DNA from: Acidobacteriaceae bacterium
GTDB taxonomy: Bacteria; Acidobacteriota; Terriglobia; Terriglobales; Acidobacteriaceae
Direction of reading: 5' to 3'
Length of the DNA: 7,340 nucleotides
Assembly (NCBI GenBank): GCA_003162495.1
Contig: PMOF01000146.1
Span: forward strand, 10,145 to 17,484
The notes beneath the pieces were generated by a model, which saw only the letters and a program-made list of their open reading frames with translations, searched no databases and had not been told where the DNA came from. A program made the position numbers and the translations under genes. This document shows, piece by piece, positions 1 through 7,175 of this stretch (positions are counted from its first letter, which is position 1; the number at the start of each line of letters is the position of its first letter).

Positions 1-1895
<1,895 letters not shown>

Positions 1896-1902
1896 CAGGA
1901 TT

Positions 1903-1907
1903 CCTCT
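1903..1907 (-). promoter_or_regulatory. Ribosome binding site of ftsH, deciding a TTG start
   Basis: Read on the minus strand, AGAGG lies 7 bases before the TTG at 1895-1893. No comparable purine-rich site precedes the ATG eight codons later at 1871. This spacing is the main reason for the TTG start. Confidence 0.7.
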
Positions 1908-2057
1908 TTCCCGACGGGGGAGTAAGCGCTCAAAGAACCTCCAACACCGCCTACCGCATCCTTAATAGACGCGCCTAACTTCCTTGAAGTCACAGAAAGT
2001 TCGCATCGTCCGGCGAGAGACACAAACGTCCCGCTGCCGGGATGTGCAGTAACAACG

Positions 2058-2086
2058 ATTGTACTCCCAAGATGGCGAAACTTGAA
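2058..2086 (-). promoter_or_regulatory. Candidate sigma-70 promoter for ftsH
   Basis: On the minus strand the hexamer TACAAT (2063-2058) matches the TATAAT consensus at 5 of 6 positions. A weak -35, TTCAAG (2086-2081, 3 of 6), precedes it by 17 bases. Transcription would begin near 2051 and give a leader of about 155 bases. The good -10 suggests ftsH does not depend only on read-through from tilS. A heat-shock sigma-32 type promoter is not evident. Confidence 0.45.
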
Positions 2087-2202
2087 GGCAGACCTGAAAA
2101 CCTTGTTGGGGCTTCTTCTAACCCGATTGGGCCATTACCCCTGCCCGGTCCGTGTCTTACTTCAGAGCATGTTTTCTCCTCCCATCCCCTACGGAGAGAG
2201 GG

Positions 2203-3597
2203 TTATGCGCCTTCTTCTTCCAGGGTCGTTGCCACCACCCTGATTCCCGGCTCCGGCTCCAGTTCCGCGCCCTTCATCCACACAATGCGGCCGTCCACCT
2301 CGAGCACCGGCCAAAGCGTCCGCCCGCTCCCCGTCACTCGCAGGCGCTCCAGCACGTCCTTCACCTTGCGCGGGCCGCTCGAGTAGCGCAGCCGTACCCG
2401 GTCGCCTGCCTTCCAATTGCGCAATAGGCCAACCAACCCGTTTCCGGCGTCCGCCCCGGTGACCTCAATACCCAGCCGAATTCCGAACTCAGCCGCCACA
2501 ACTTCCCCCGGTACCGCCACTCTGAACTCCGGCGCTCCCCCCGTTCCCACCTTTCCCGCCCCACCCGTTTCTGCCGCCGATACGGCCAGCCTGGTCAGCC
2601 GCAACTCGCGCGGAGTCCGCTCGGCGCGCAGGCCCTGGGCCACTTCGCCCTTCTGCCCCGCCCGGCCGGCGAGCGCCAGCGTTCGCAGCGCCTCCGTCGA
2701 GCGAAAATCGAGCGCCGCGCCCAGCTGCTCCGCCGCATACCGCAAAAGCCTGCGCTGCATGGCCGGGGCCAGCGGCGCGAACCGGGTCACATCCAGAGCG
2801 ATTCCCTCGCTTGCGGCGCGCCCTCCGCCCCGCACCGGCTTGCCCGCCATCACCATCTGCGGTCCCAGTCGGCCCATTTCGACTTGCCACCACGCCTCCT
2901 CGTCGCGAGCCAGCGTGGCGATCTGCGCCAGGTGCTCGCGCAGCCGCGGGTTCCAGCCCTCCAGTATAGGCAGCAATTCGTGGCGCAGCCGGTTGCGGGT
3001 AAATGCCGCATCGCGGTTCGACGAGTCCTCCCGCCACCCCTGCCCCAACGAATTCAAATAGGCTTCCACCTCGCTCCGCCCCGTCTCCAGCAGCGGACGC
3101 AGAATCCGGCCCTCGGGGAACCTGACCTCCGGGTGAATGCCGCTCAGCCCTTCCGTCCACGCTCCGCGCAGAAATTTGCCCAGCACCGTCTCCGCCTGAT
3201 CGTCGCGGGTATGCGCCGTAGCCACCGCCTCCACCGCTCCCGCGGCCATCAGTTGCCGGAACCAGCCGTAACGCAACCGCCGTGCCGCCTGTTCAATGGA
3301 CTCCGCAGCTTTTGCTGTTCCGTCGTTGCCGGACGCCGCGGAGGCCCTCGCCTCCGCGGCGGTATCCACGCTGGCCTCGTGGAAGGGCAGTCCCAGTTCG
3401 GCCGCCAGCGCGCGCGCAAACTTGAGATCTCCGTCGGCCTCGGCCCCGCGCAGCCCGTGATGCAGGTGCGCGACATGCAGCACCAGGCCCAGTTCCGCGC
3501 TCCGCGCCGCCAGCGCCCGCAGCAATGCCACAGAGTCCGCGCCGCCCGAGAGACCCACCGCCAGCCGCAATCCCGGCTTCAGCAGCGTGGTATCCAT
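2203..3597 (-). CDS. tilS: tRNA(Ile)-lysidine synthetase TilS
   Basis: TilS uses ATP and lysine to convert C34 of the CAU-anticodon tRNA-Ile to lysidine, which switches it from reading AUG to AUA and from methionine to isoleucine charging. It is cytoplasmic and essential in most bacteria. The 464-residue product has the N-type ATP pyrophosphatase P-loop SGGADS (17-22), HVAHLHHGLRG (41-51), TAHTRDDQAET (128-138), RPLL (167-170) and DSSN plus RNRLRHELLP (191-210). A TilS_C-like end contains RNWKAGDR and SGPRKVKDVL (393-416). Length is within the family range. The frame stays open to 3879, and ATGs at 3618 and 3639 are alternative starts. I chose 3597 because it puts the P-loop 16 residues from the N-terminus, as is usual, with a weak GGAAAAG upstream. 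The ATG at 3639 lies 6 bases after a TATGAT hexamer and could be a leaderless start. ftsH follows on the same strand. Confidence 0.96.
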   Translation of the reverse strand: MDTTLLKPGLRLAVGLSGGADSVALLRALAARSAELGLVLHVAHLHHGLRGAEADGDLKFARALAAELGLPFHEASVDTAAEARASAASGNDGTAKAAESIEQAARRLRYGWFRQLMAAGAVEAVATAHTRDDQAETVLGKFLRGAWTEGLSGIHPEVRFPEGRILRPLLETGRSEVEAYLNSLGQGWREDSSNRDAAFTRNRLRHELLPILEGWNPRLREHLAQIATLARDEEAWWQVEMGRLGPQMVMAGKPVRGGGRAASEGIALDVTRFAPLAPAMQRRLLRYAAEQLGAALDFRSTEALRTLALAGRAGQKGEVAQGLRAERTPRELRLTRLAVSAAETGGAGKVGTGGAPEFRVAVPGEVVAAEFGIRLGIEVTGADAGNGLVGLLRNWKAGDRVRLRYSSGPRKVKDVLERLRVTGSGRTLWPVLEVDGRIVWMKGAELEPEPGIRVVATTLEEEGA

Positions 3598-3645
3598 TGG
3601 CAGTTTCTTTTCCGGCATGATGGGCGGCGTCTTGCGCATCCCAAA

Positions 3646-3674
3646 ATCATACGGCGTTTCTGGCGAATGAACTG
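3646..3674 (-). promoter_or_regulatory. Candidate promoter for tilS
   Basis: On the minus strand TATGAT (3651-3646) matches the -10 consensus at 5 of 6 positions. CAGTTC (3674-3669) sits 17 bases upstream as a weak -35. Predicted transcription would start at or next to the ATG at 3639, giving either a leaderless message from there or a leader of roughly 40 bases before the ATG at 3597. The -35 touches the edge of the adjacent stem-loop repeat. Confidence 0.4.
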
Positions 3675-3720
3675 GGTGCCCCACCCTCGCTACGCCCTTG
3701 TTTTTGTGGCTAGAGTGGGA
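3674..3720. repeat. Stem-loop intergenic repeat, copy 1 (GGGTGCCCCA type)
   Basis: The element begins with GGGTGCCCCA and ends with GTGGGA. Arms at 3680-3693 and 3706-3719 form an imperfect 14-position stem (two mismatches, one G-T pair) around a T-rich loop. It shares its opening decamer, T-rich loop and TGGGA end with the element at 4279-4311, while the inner stem sequences differ. Conserved ends with a variable but paired middle argue for a structural repeat rather than chance. It lies between the divergent tilS and GNAT genes. From memory, similar elements are common between genes in Acidobacteriota, but I could not check this. Confidence 0.55.
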
Positions 3721-3780
3721 AAGATGATGCTGCCGCGCGCCTCCCGCGAGCGTCTGCCCCACCGCAGGTGGCAGGTGGCC

Positions 3781-3786
3781 TATACT
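3781..3786 (+). promoter_or_regulatory. -10-like hexamer close to the GNAT start
   Basis: TATACT (5 of 6 to consensus) ends 7 bases before the ATG at 3794, which would place transcription initiation at or next to the start codon. There is no Shine-Dalgarno sequence and no convincing -35. This fits a leaderless message but does not prove one. Confidence 0.35.
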
Positions 3787-3793
3787 GGGCAGC

Positions 3794-4264
3794 ATGTTGG
3801 AGACACGCGCAGCCACCGCGGCCGACGCCGCGCTCATCACCGCCCATCGGCGAGCCATGTTCGCCGCCATGGGCCGCACTCAGGACTCGATTCTCGACGC
3901 CATGAGCCGCAACTTCCAGCCCTGGGTCACGCGCATGCTTGTCGAAGGAAAATACGCCGGCTGGATCACCGAGGACGACGGCCGCCCGGTGGCCTCTGCC
4001 GGCCTGCTGGTGCTGGACTGGCCGCCCCACCCCCTCGATCCCACCTCGGACCATCGCGGCTACCTGCTCAATGTTTTCGTCGAACCCGACTACCGCAAGC
4101 GCGGGATGGCTCACGCGTTGGTGGATCTATGCGTAGAAGAGGCGCACCGCCGCCACCTTCGCGTCGTGGCCCTGCACAGTTCCGACGCCGCCCGCCCCGT
4201 CTATGAGTCCTTCGGCTTCCGCTCCACCAGCGAAATGCTCTACGTCGAATCGGTCGAAGGGTAA
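3794..4264 (+). CDS. GNAT-family N-acetyltransferase
   Basis: The 156-residue protein is a single GNAT domain, a fold that transfers an acetyl group from acetyl-CoA to an amine. The clearest evidence is motif A, LLNVFVEPDYRKRGMAHAL (91-109), with the R-x-x-G-x-A pyrophosphate-binding loop at 101-106. The usual motif B region follows, with ALHSSDAARPVYESFGF at 126-142. The N-terminal part (1-70) forms the usual alpha1-alpha2 and central strands. The substrate cannot be told from sequence; it could be a small molecule, a peptide or a protein. No Shine-Dalgarno precedes the ATG, but TATACT ends 7 bases upstream. The gene is divergent from tilS and stands alone: a stem-loop repeat and 120 bases separate it from ispD, so a role tied to isoprenoid synthesis is not indicated. 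Confidence 0.92.
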   Translation: MLETRAATAADAALITAHRRAMFAAMGRTQDSILDAMSRNFQPWVTRMLVEGKYAGWITEDDGRPVASAGLLVLDWPPHPLDPTSDHRGYLLNVFVEPDYRKRGMAHALVDLCVEEAHRRHLRVVALHSSDAARPVYESFGFRSTSEMLYVESVEG

Positions 4265-4278
4265 ACTTGTCACCGGCC

Positions 4279-4311
4279 GGGTGCCCCAGGTCTCGCTTTT
4301 GAGACCTGGGA
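4279..4311. repeat. Stem-loop intergenic repeat, copy 2 (GGGTGCCCCA type)
   Basis: The sequence starts GGGTGCCCCA and contains a perfect 10-bp inverted repeat, arms 4285-4294 (CCCAGGTCTC) and 4301-4310 (GAGACCTGGG), with a 6-base GCTTTT loop. It lies 14 bases after the GNAT stop. No T-run follows the stem, so it is not a typical intrinsic terminator, although it could shield the mRNA 3' end. Its ends match the element at 3674-3720. Confidence 0.65.
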
Positions 4312-4369
4312 TTCGCAACCCCTTTACGTCAAATGCACCCGTGGTCGGATGCAATGCCAAGAAGGAATG

Positions 4370-4375
4370 TATACT
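4370..4375 (+). promoter_or_regulatory. -10-like hexamer close to the ispD start
   Basis: TATACT ends 9 bases before the ATG at 4385, predicting a 5' leader of only a few bases. The purine run AAGAAGGA at about 4359-4366 is too far (18 bases) to serve this ATG and too close to serve the in-frame ATG at 4367. No clear -35 was found. Confidence 0.35.
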
Positions 4376-4384
4376 TCACCCGTT

Positions 4385-5098
4385 ATGCAAGTTTTCGCAA
4401 TTCTCCCCGCCGCGGGACTCGGCACTCGAATGGCCGGCCCGCAACCCAAGCAATTCCTCGAGCTCGACGGCCTGCCCATCCTGATCCACTCGCTGCGCGC
4501 CTTTGCAGCGGTCAAGCGGATGACGGCCATCTACGTCGCCGTGCGCAAACCGGAGATGGAACGCGTAAAGGCTCAGGTGGCTGAGTACGCGGCCGGTCAA
4601 GGCTTTGCCGGCCGCGTGCAGGTCGTCGAAGGCGGCGACAACCGCCAGGAATCGGTTGCCCACGCCCTGGCCGCTCTGCCCGCCCAGCCTGACGATATCG
4701 TGCTGGTCCACGACGCGGTCCGTCCGCTGATCGATGTAGCCACCATCGATCGCACCATCGATGCGGTGGTCGAGTTCGGGGCGGCCATCGTCGGCCTGCC
4801 GGCAGTCGACACCATCAAGCAGGTGGAGCGCACCGCACATGGCGCACTCGTAACTTCCACCATCCCCCGCGAATTTATTGTGCTGGCGCAGACCCCGCAG
4901 GGTTTCCGCTACGGCCTACTGCAGCGCGCCTTCGCCGAGGCCACCGCGGACGGCTTTGTAGGCACCGACGAGGCCTCGGTGGTCGAACGCGCCGGGCAGC
5001 CCGTAGCCGTGGTTCACGGTTCTCAGGTTAATCTGAAGATTACGCAGCCGGGCGATCTGGAGTTGGCAGAGTTTTACCTGCACCAGCGCGCCCGCTGA
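4385..5098 (+). CDS. ispD: 2-C-methyl-D-erythritol 4-phosphate cytidylyltransferase IspD
   Basis: IspD joins CTP and MEP to give CDP-methylerythritol and pyrophosphate, the third step of the MEP isoprenoid pathway. The 237-residue product has all family marks: the CTP-binding loop LPAAGLGTRM (7-16), PKQF (21-24), GGDNRQESV (83-91), VHDAVRP (108-114), DTIK (142-145), TIPRE with R162 (159-163), AQTPQGF (169-174 region), GTDEASVVE (193-201) and KITQPGDL (218-225). Length is normal (about 230). ATGs at 4349 and 4367 are in frame, but the chosen start fits the family, where the CTP loop begins within about ten residues of the N-terminus. IspF, two steps later in the pathway, follows 186 bases downstream. 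Many bacteria carry the two adjacent or fused, and here they are separate. No fault is seen. Confidence 0.97.
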   Translation: MQVFAILPAAGLGTRMAGPQPKQFLELDGLPILIHSLRAFAAVKRMTAIYVAVRKPEMERVKAQVAEYAAGQGFAGRVQVVEGGDNRQESVAHALAALPAQPDDIVLVHDAVRPLIDVATIDRTIDAVVEFGAAIVGLPAVDTIKQVERTAHGALVTSTIPREFIVLAQTPQGFRYGLLQRAFAEATADGFVGTDEASVVERAGQPVAVVHGSQVNLKITQPGDLELAEFYLHQRAR

Positions 5099-5172
5099 GC
5101 TGGAAATTTGCAATACTGATTGAGCAGAGCTCGTCAAATCGCTTCCGGCTGTGTTTCGATTTGGCTTTGTGT

Positions 5173-5232
5173 CAGGGCATGACTTCAGTCATGCCGCAAA
5201 CGCTGCTCAAGACTGCTGGGCTTTAGCCCCTG
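5173..5232. repeat. Two-hairpin intergenic repeat between ispD and ispF
   Basis: The element starts CAGGG and ends CCCTG, an outer inverted repeat. Inside are two hairpins. The first has 9-bp complementary arms GGCATGACT (5176-5184) and AGTCATGCC (5187-5195), realistically a 7-bp stem with a 6-base loop. The second is GGGCTTTAGCCC (5218-5229). About 22 bases separate them. This looks like a REP/BIME-type palindromic unit. I have the impression that very similar units occur in acidobacterial genomes, which needs a genome search. It would lie in the mRNA if ispD and ispF are co-transcribed. Confidence 0.6.
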
Positions 5233-5284
5233 CCAACACCGCACAAAAAGTCTTTGATACACAGGCACGGAGACCCACGGAAGT

Positions 5285-5902
5285 ATGGATACACGCATCG
5301 GATTTGGCTGGGACTCACATGCATTCAAGCCGGGCGTCCCCCTGCGTATTGGCGGACTCACGCTCAACCACCCCGAAGGCCTCGCCGGACACTCCGACGG
5401 CGATGTGCTGCTGCACGCCATCACCGACGCCCTGCTCGGCGCTGTCGCCGCCGGCGACATCGGCAGCTATTTTCCCCCCGGTGACCCGCGCTGGAAAGAC
5501 GCCGACTCCGCCATCTTCCTCAACCTGGCTCTCGAAGAGCTCGAAAATGCCGGCTACCGCATCGTCAATATCGACACCACCCTCGTACTCGCCGCTCCCA
5601 AAATCGTTCCGGTGGCCGGCGAAATGCGTGCCCGCGTCGCCGACCTGCTGGGCATCGACATCGACCAGATCAGCATCAAGGCCAAGACCCCCGAGGGCAT
5701 GAACCTGGACCACGTCGCCCAATGCCACGCCATCGCGCTGGTCGAGCGTGTGCAGGAGCCGGACGAACTGAAGAAGATGAGCGCGGTCATCGAAACCCAG
5801 CGTCAGCTCGAAGATGTCGTCGAAGACCTGCTCAGCTCCGTCCACGGTGTCCCGAAGAAGCGCGTGGTTGTGCCGGTCTACGACACCGAGGACATCACAT
5901 AG
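5285..5902 (+). CDS. ispF: 2-C-methyl-D-erythritol 2,4-cyclodiphosphate synthase IspF, with C-terminal extension
   Basis: IspF cyclises CDP-methylerythritol 2-phosphate to MEcPP with release of CMP, in the MEP pathway. It is a homotrimer with a divalent metal in each active site. The metal ligands D10, H12 and H44 are present in RIGFGWDSHAF and GHSDGDVLLHAITDALLGA (35-53), followed by DIGSYFPPGD (58-67), TLVLAAPKI (99-107) and SIKAKTPEGM (130-139). Two things are unusual. The product has 205 residues, against about 157-160 in the family, with residues 157-205 forming a charged, probably helical tail. The usual G-R-x-E-G stretch after the KxxTxE segment is replaced by NLDHVAQCHAIALV and is about three residues shorter. 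The start is supported by family alignment; GGAG lies 12 bases upstream. The gene converges on the toxin gene, with 11 bases between the stops. Confidence 0.95.
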   Translation: MDTRIGFGWDSHAFKPGVPLRIGGLTLNHPEGLAGHSDGDVLLHAITDALLGAVAAGDIGSYFPPGDPRWKDADSAIFLNLALEELENAGYRIVNIDTTLVLAAPKIVPVAGEMRARVADLLGIDIDQISIKAKTPEGMNLDHVAQCHAIALVERVQEPDELKKMSAVIETQRQLEDVVEDLLSSVHGVPKKRVVVPVYDTEDIT

Positions 5903-5913
5903 ATTTTTGTCGG

Positions 5914-6285
5914 TCACAAGTGGGGAACCTGGTAGCCAAGGATGTACTCGTCCACGGTGACAAGAATCAGCCCCTCCAGTTGCGCCTGCGCAACCAGCAA
6001 GCGGTCAAACGGATCGCGATGCAGTTGAGGAAGCGACCCCGCCCACTCCGCATGCTCGACTGTGATCGGTAAAGGCTCAAAGCCGTGCACTTCGATCGCC
6101 CTCGCAGCGGATGCTCCGAAGGCCAGCTTTCCAGAAGCCCGTTTGATGGCAATTTCCCACACACTCACTGCGCTCACGAAGACCTGATTCTGCGGCGAGG
6201 CAATCGCAGCGCGCAGTGCGTCTGGTAAGCGTTTGTCGCTCGCGTCCCACCACAGAAATGCGTGCGTATCGAGCAAGAGTCTCAT
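5914..6285 (-). CDS. PIN-domain toxin (VapC-like) of a type II toxin-antitoxin pair
   Basis: PIN-domain toxins are metal-dependent RNases held inactive by a partner antitoxin. Some cut tRNA or rRNA, but the target here cannot be predicted. The 123-residue protein is a complete single PIN domain. It has LLLDTHAFLWW with D6, SVWEIAIK with E44, HRDPFDRLLVAQA with D91 and D94, and LVTVD with D112, so all the acidic active-site positions are present and it should be active. The LLDTHAFLWW beginning places it in the PIN subgroup usually paired with Phd/YefM antitoxins. The gene follows the antitoxin on the same strand, with 3 bases from the antitoxin TAA to this ATG and no Shine-Dalgarno of its own, which suggests translational coupling. 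Confidence 0.93.
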   Translation of the reverse strand: MRLLLDTHAFLWWDASDKRLPDALRAAIASPQNQVFVSAVSVWEIAIKRASGKLAFGASAARAIEVHGFEPLPITVEHAEWAGSLPQLHRDPFDRLLVAQAQLEGLILVTVDEYILGYQVPHL

Positions 6286-6288
6286 GGC

Positions 6289-6543
6289 TTAGAGCCCGAA
6301 ATCCTTGAGGATCTCTTCCGAGAGGGGAGCGTCGAAGTCCTCCGCAATGTATGTAATTCCCAGAATATTCTGCCCAAACTTCCTTAGCGGTCCCAGGGCC
6401 TTGCTCTCCACCGCGATCGGCACCAACCGCGCCATCGGCTTGCCCGCCTTGGCAATCACGATCTCCTCTCCTTTGGCGGCTCGCTCCACCAGGCTGGAAA
6501 GCTGCGTCTTCGCTTCATACAGATTCAACTGAGTGCCCGCCAT
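6289..6543 (-). CDS. Phd/YefM-type antitoxin
   Basis: The 84-residue protein should bind the neighbouring PIN toxin and repress the operon. Residues 1-45 form the Phd/YefM DNA-binding and dimerisation domain: LNLYEAKTQLSSLVERAAKGEEIVIAKAGKPMARLVPI. The C-terminal half, which ends in EDFDAPLSEEILKDFGL, is the likely toxin-binding segment that wraps the PIN domain; that acidic tail is typical for this pairing. The frame is open back to 6744. I chose the ATG at 6543 because GGAGG lies 5 bases upstream and the protein then begins like the family. The ATG at 6555 is an alternative that adds MEAA. Upstream sequence codes for nothing family-like and contains palindromes and a promoter. Confidence 0.92.
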   Translation of the reverse strand: MAGTQLNLYEAKTQLSSLVERAAKGEEIVIAKAGKPMARLVPIAVESKALGPLRKFGQNILGITYIAEDFDAPLSEEILKDFGL

Positions 6544-6548
6544 TGCAG

Positions 6549-6553
6549 CCTCC
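6549..6553 (-). promoter_or_regulatory. Ribosome binding site of the antitoxin gene
   Basis: GGAGG on the minus strand lies 5 bases before the ATG at 6543. It is among the best Shine-Dalgarno sites in the window and decides against the longer reading frame that opens at 6744. Confidence 0.75.
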
Positions 6554-6592
6554 ATTCCCCTTCTCAAACGCTCCAAGCTGTGATTCGACCCC

Positions 6593-6619
6593 GATGGTTG
6601 GTCAACTTGGTCAACCATC
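6593..6619. promoter_or_regulatory. Operator-like palindrome A upstream of the antitoxin
   Basis: Perfect 8-bp arms GATGGTTG (6593-6600) and CAACCATC (6612-6619) flank 11 bases. Within it TTGGTCAAC occurs twice in tandem (6598-6606, 6607-6615). The 21-base core 6596-6616 recurs with one mismatch at 6645-6665. It lies downstream of the predicted -10 and about 50 bases before the antitoxin start, a fitting place for a repressor site. Confidence 0.6.
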
Positions 6620-6625
6620 ATCTTC

Positions 6626-6654
6626 ATTCTGCCTGAGTTCGCTTGGTTGGTCAA
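6626..6654 (-). promoter_or_regulatory. Candidate promoter of the toxin-antitoxin operon
   Basis: On the minus strand TTGACC (6654-6649, 5 of 6 to the -35 consensus) and CAGAAT (6631-6626, 4 of 6 to -10) are separated by 17 bases. The -35 lies inside palindrome B, and palindrome A starts about 6 bases past the -10. Repressor bound to either would block RNA polymerase, as expected for autoregulation by an antitoxin-toxin complex. Confidence 0.55.
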
Positions 6655-6671
6655 GTTGGTCAACCGAACTC
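6635..6671. promoter_or_regulatory. Operator-like palindrome B upstream of the antitoxin
   Basis: Arms GAGTTCG (6635-6641) and CGAACTC (6665-6671) are perfect 7-bp inverted repeats. Pairing continues after one mismatch with TTG/CAA. The inside carries TTGGTCAAG and TTGGTCAAC in tandem (6647-6655, 6656-6664). It shares a 21-base core with palindrome A, offset by 49 bases. Confidence 0.6.
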
Positions 6672-6795
6672 GCCGGCTGAATCGTGAGTCCCCAAAACCA
6701 TCCTGGCCCTTTATTTCAGGGATTTTGATTGCAGATTCTCGCATTCGGCCTTACCTTGTCTCCAGAGTTCCCATCCCACTTCCGGAGTGTTCTCT

Positions 6796-7110
6796 ATGCA
6801 CCATCTTGCCCTGATCCTGCAAAATCAGCCCGATCCCGAAGCCATCAAGAGCATGGCCATGGCCGCGCTCGCGATCTTCCCCCTGATCATGCTGATCTTT
6901 CTCGCCATCTTCATCGTGCCCACCTGGTTCGTCTGCAAGAAGGCCGGCTTTTCGCCCTGGCTGTCCCTCCTGGTCATCGTTCCGCTGGGAGGCATGGTGT
7001 TGCTCTATGTGCTGGCCTTTTCCGAGTGGAAGGTGGTGCCCGTGGTTCAGCCAGGCTGGATGCCGCAACCGCCCTACCCGCCTCAGCCGCCGTATCCTCC
7101 CCAGGCCTGA
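6796..7110 (+). CDS. Small two-helix membrane protein with proline-rich tail, function unknown
   Basis: I do not recognise a named family with confidence. The 104-residue product has a short N-terminus, a strongly hydrophobic helix at about 21-46 (AMAALAIFPLIMLIFLAIFIVPTW), a short loop with CKKAGFSPW (47-55), a second helix at about 56-76, the segment SEWKVVPVV, and a proline-rich tail with PPYPPQ twice (92-103). There is no cleavable signal peptide. The KKAGF-SPW loop followed by a G-G-rich helix recalls small membrane proteins next to unrelated genes in many bacteria. GGAG lies 8 bases before the ATG, which supports this start over the in-frame GTG at 6787. It is divergent from the antitoxin and 65 bases from glnS. 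Confidence 0.8.
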   Translation: MHHLALILQNQPDPEAIKSMAMAALAIFPLIMLIFLAIFIVPTWFVCKKAGFSPWLSLLVIVPLGGMVLLYVLAFSEWKVVPVVQPGWMPQPPYPPQPPYPPQA

Positions 7111-7175
7111 GCCGGTGCACTCCTGCTGTGAAGGGTCGCCAATGCTAGCATCGTGATTGGAACGATACCTTCACC

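Larger units (their letters stand above)
1896..2202 (-). other. Intergenic region between tilS and ftsH
   Basis: This 307-base gap holds no open reading frame I would defend. Read in the direction of both genes, it first has an imperfect stem (2176-2200: 8 positions with one mismatch and two wobbles) just after the tilS stop. No T-run follows, so it is a poor intrinsic terminator. A promoter-like pair lies at 2058-2086. A small hairpin follows at 2029-2042 (5-bp arms TCCCG/CGGGA, 4-base loop) in what would be the ftsH leader. The leader would be about 155 bases, long enough for regulation, but I recognise no known riboswitch or thermosensor fold. Confidence 0.5.

Noticed and set aside
3598..3879. 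N-terminal extension of TilS to 3879
   Set aside because: The extra 94 residues are low-complexity, run through the stem-loop repeat and overlap the divergent GNAT gene start. TilS does not need them.
2884..4206. Plus-strand open frame of 440 codons across tilS and the GNAT gene
   Set aside because: It overlaps two convincing genes in other frames, and its product is Arg/Pro/Gln-rich without recognisable motifs.
4285..4310. Perfect hairpin after the GNAT gene as an intrinsic terminator
   Set aside because: The stem is strong, but no T-run follows on either strand, and its ends match another repeat in the window, so a repeat element is the better reading.
5315..5917. Minus-strand open frame of 200 codons opposite ispF
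   Set aside because: Antisense shadow of ispF; its product has no motifs and the plus strand encodes an intact enzyme.
6593..6671. Tandem TTGGTCAA units as a CRISPR array or iteron origin
   Set aside because: Only two pairs exist, with palindromic symmetry and no regular spacers or replication gene nearby. The position over an antitoxin promoter fits an operator better.
6544..6744. N-terminal extension of the antitoxin reading frame
   Set aside because: The added residues (including LTNLTNQ and VDQVDQ) come from the operator repeats. The family-like part begins at 6543, where a GGAGG site is correctly spaced.
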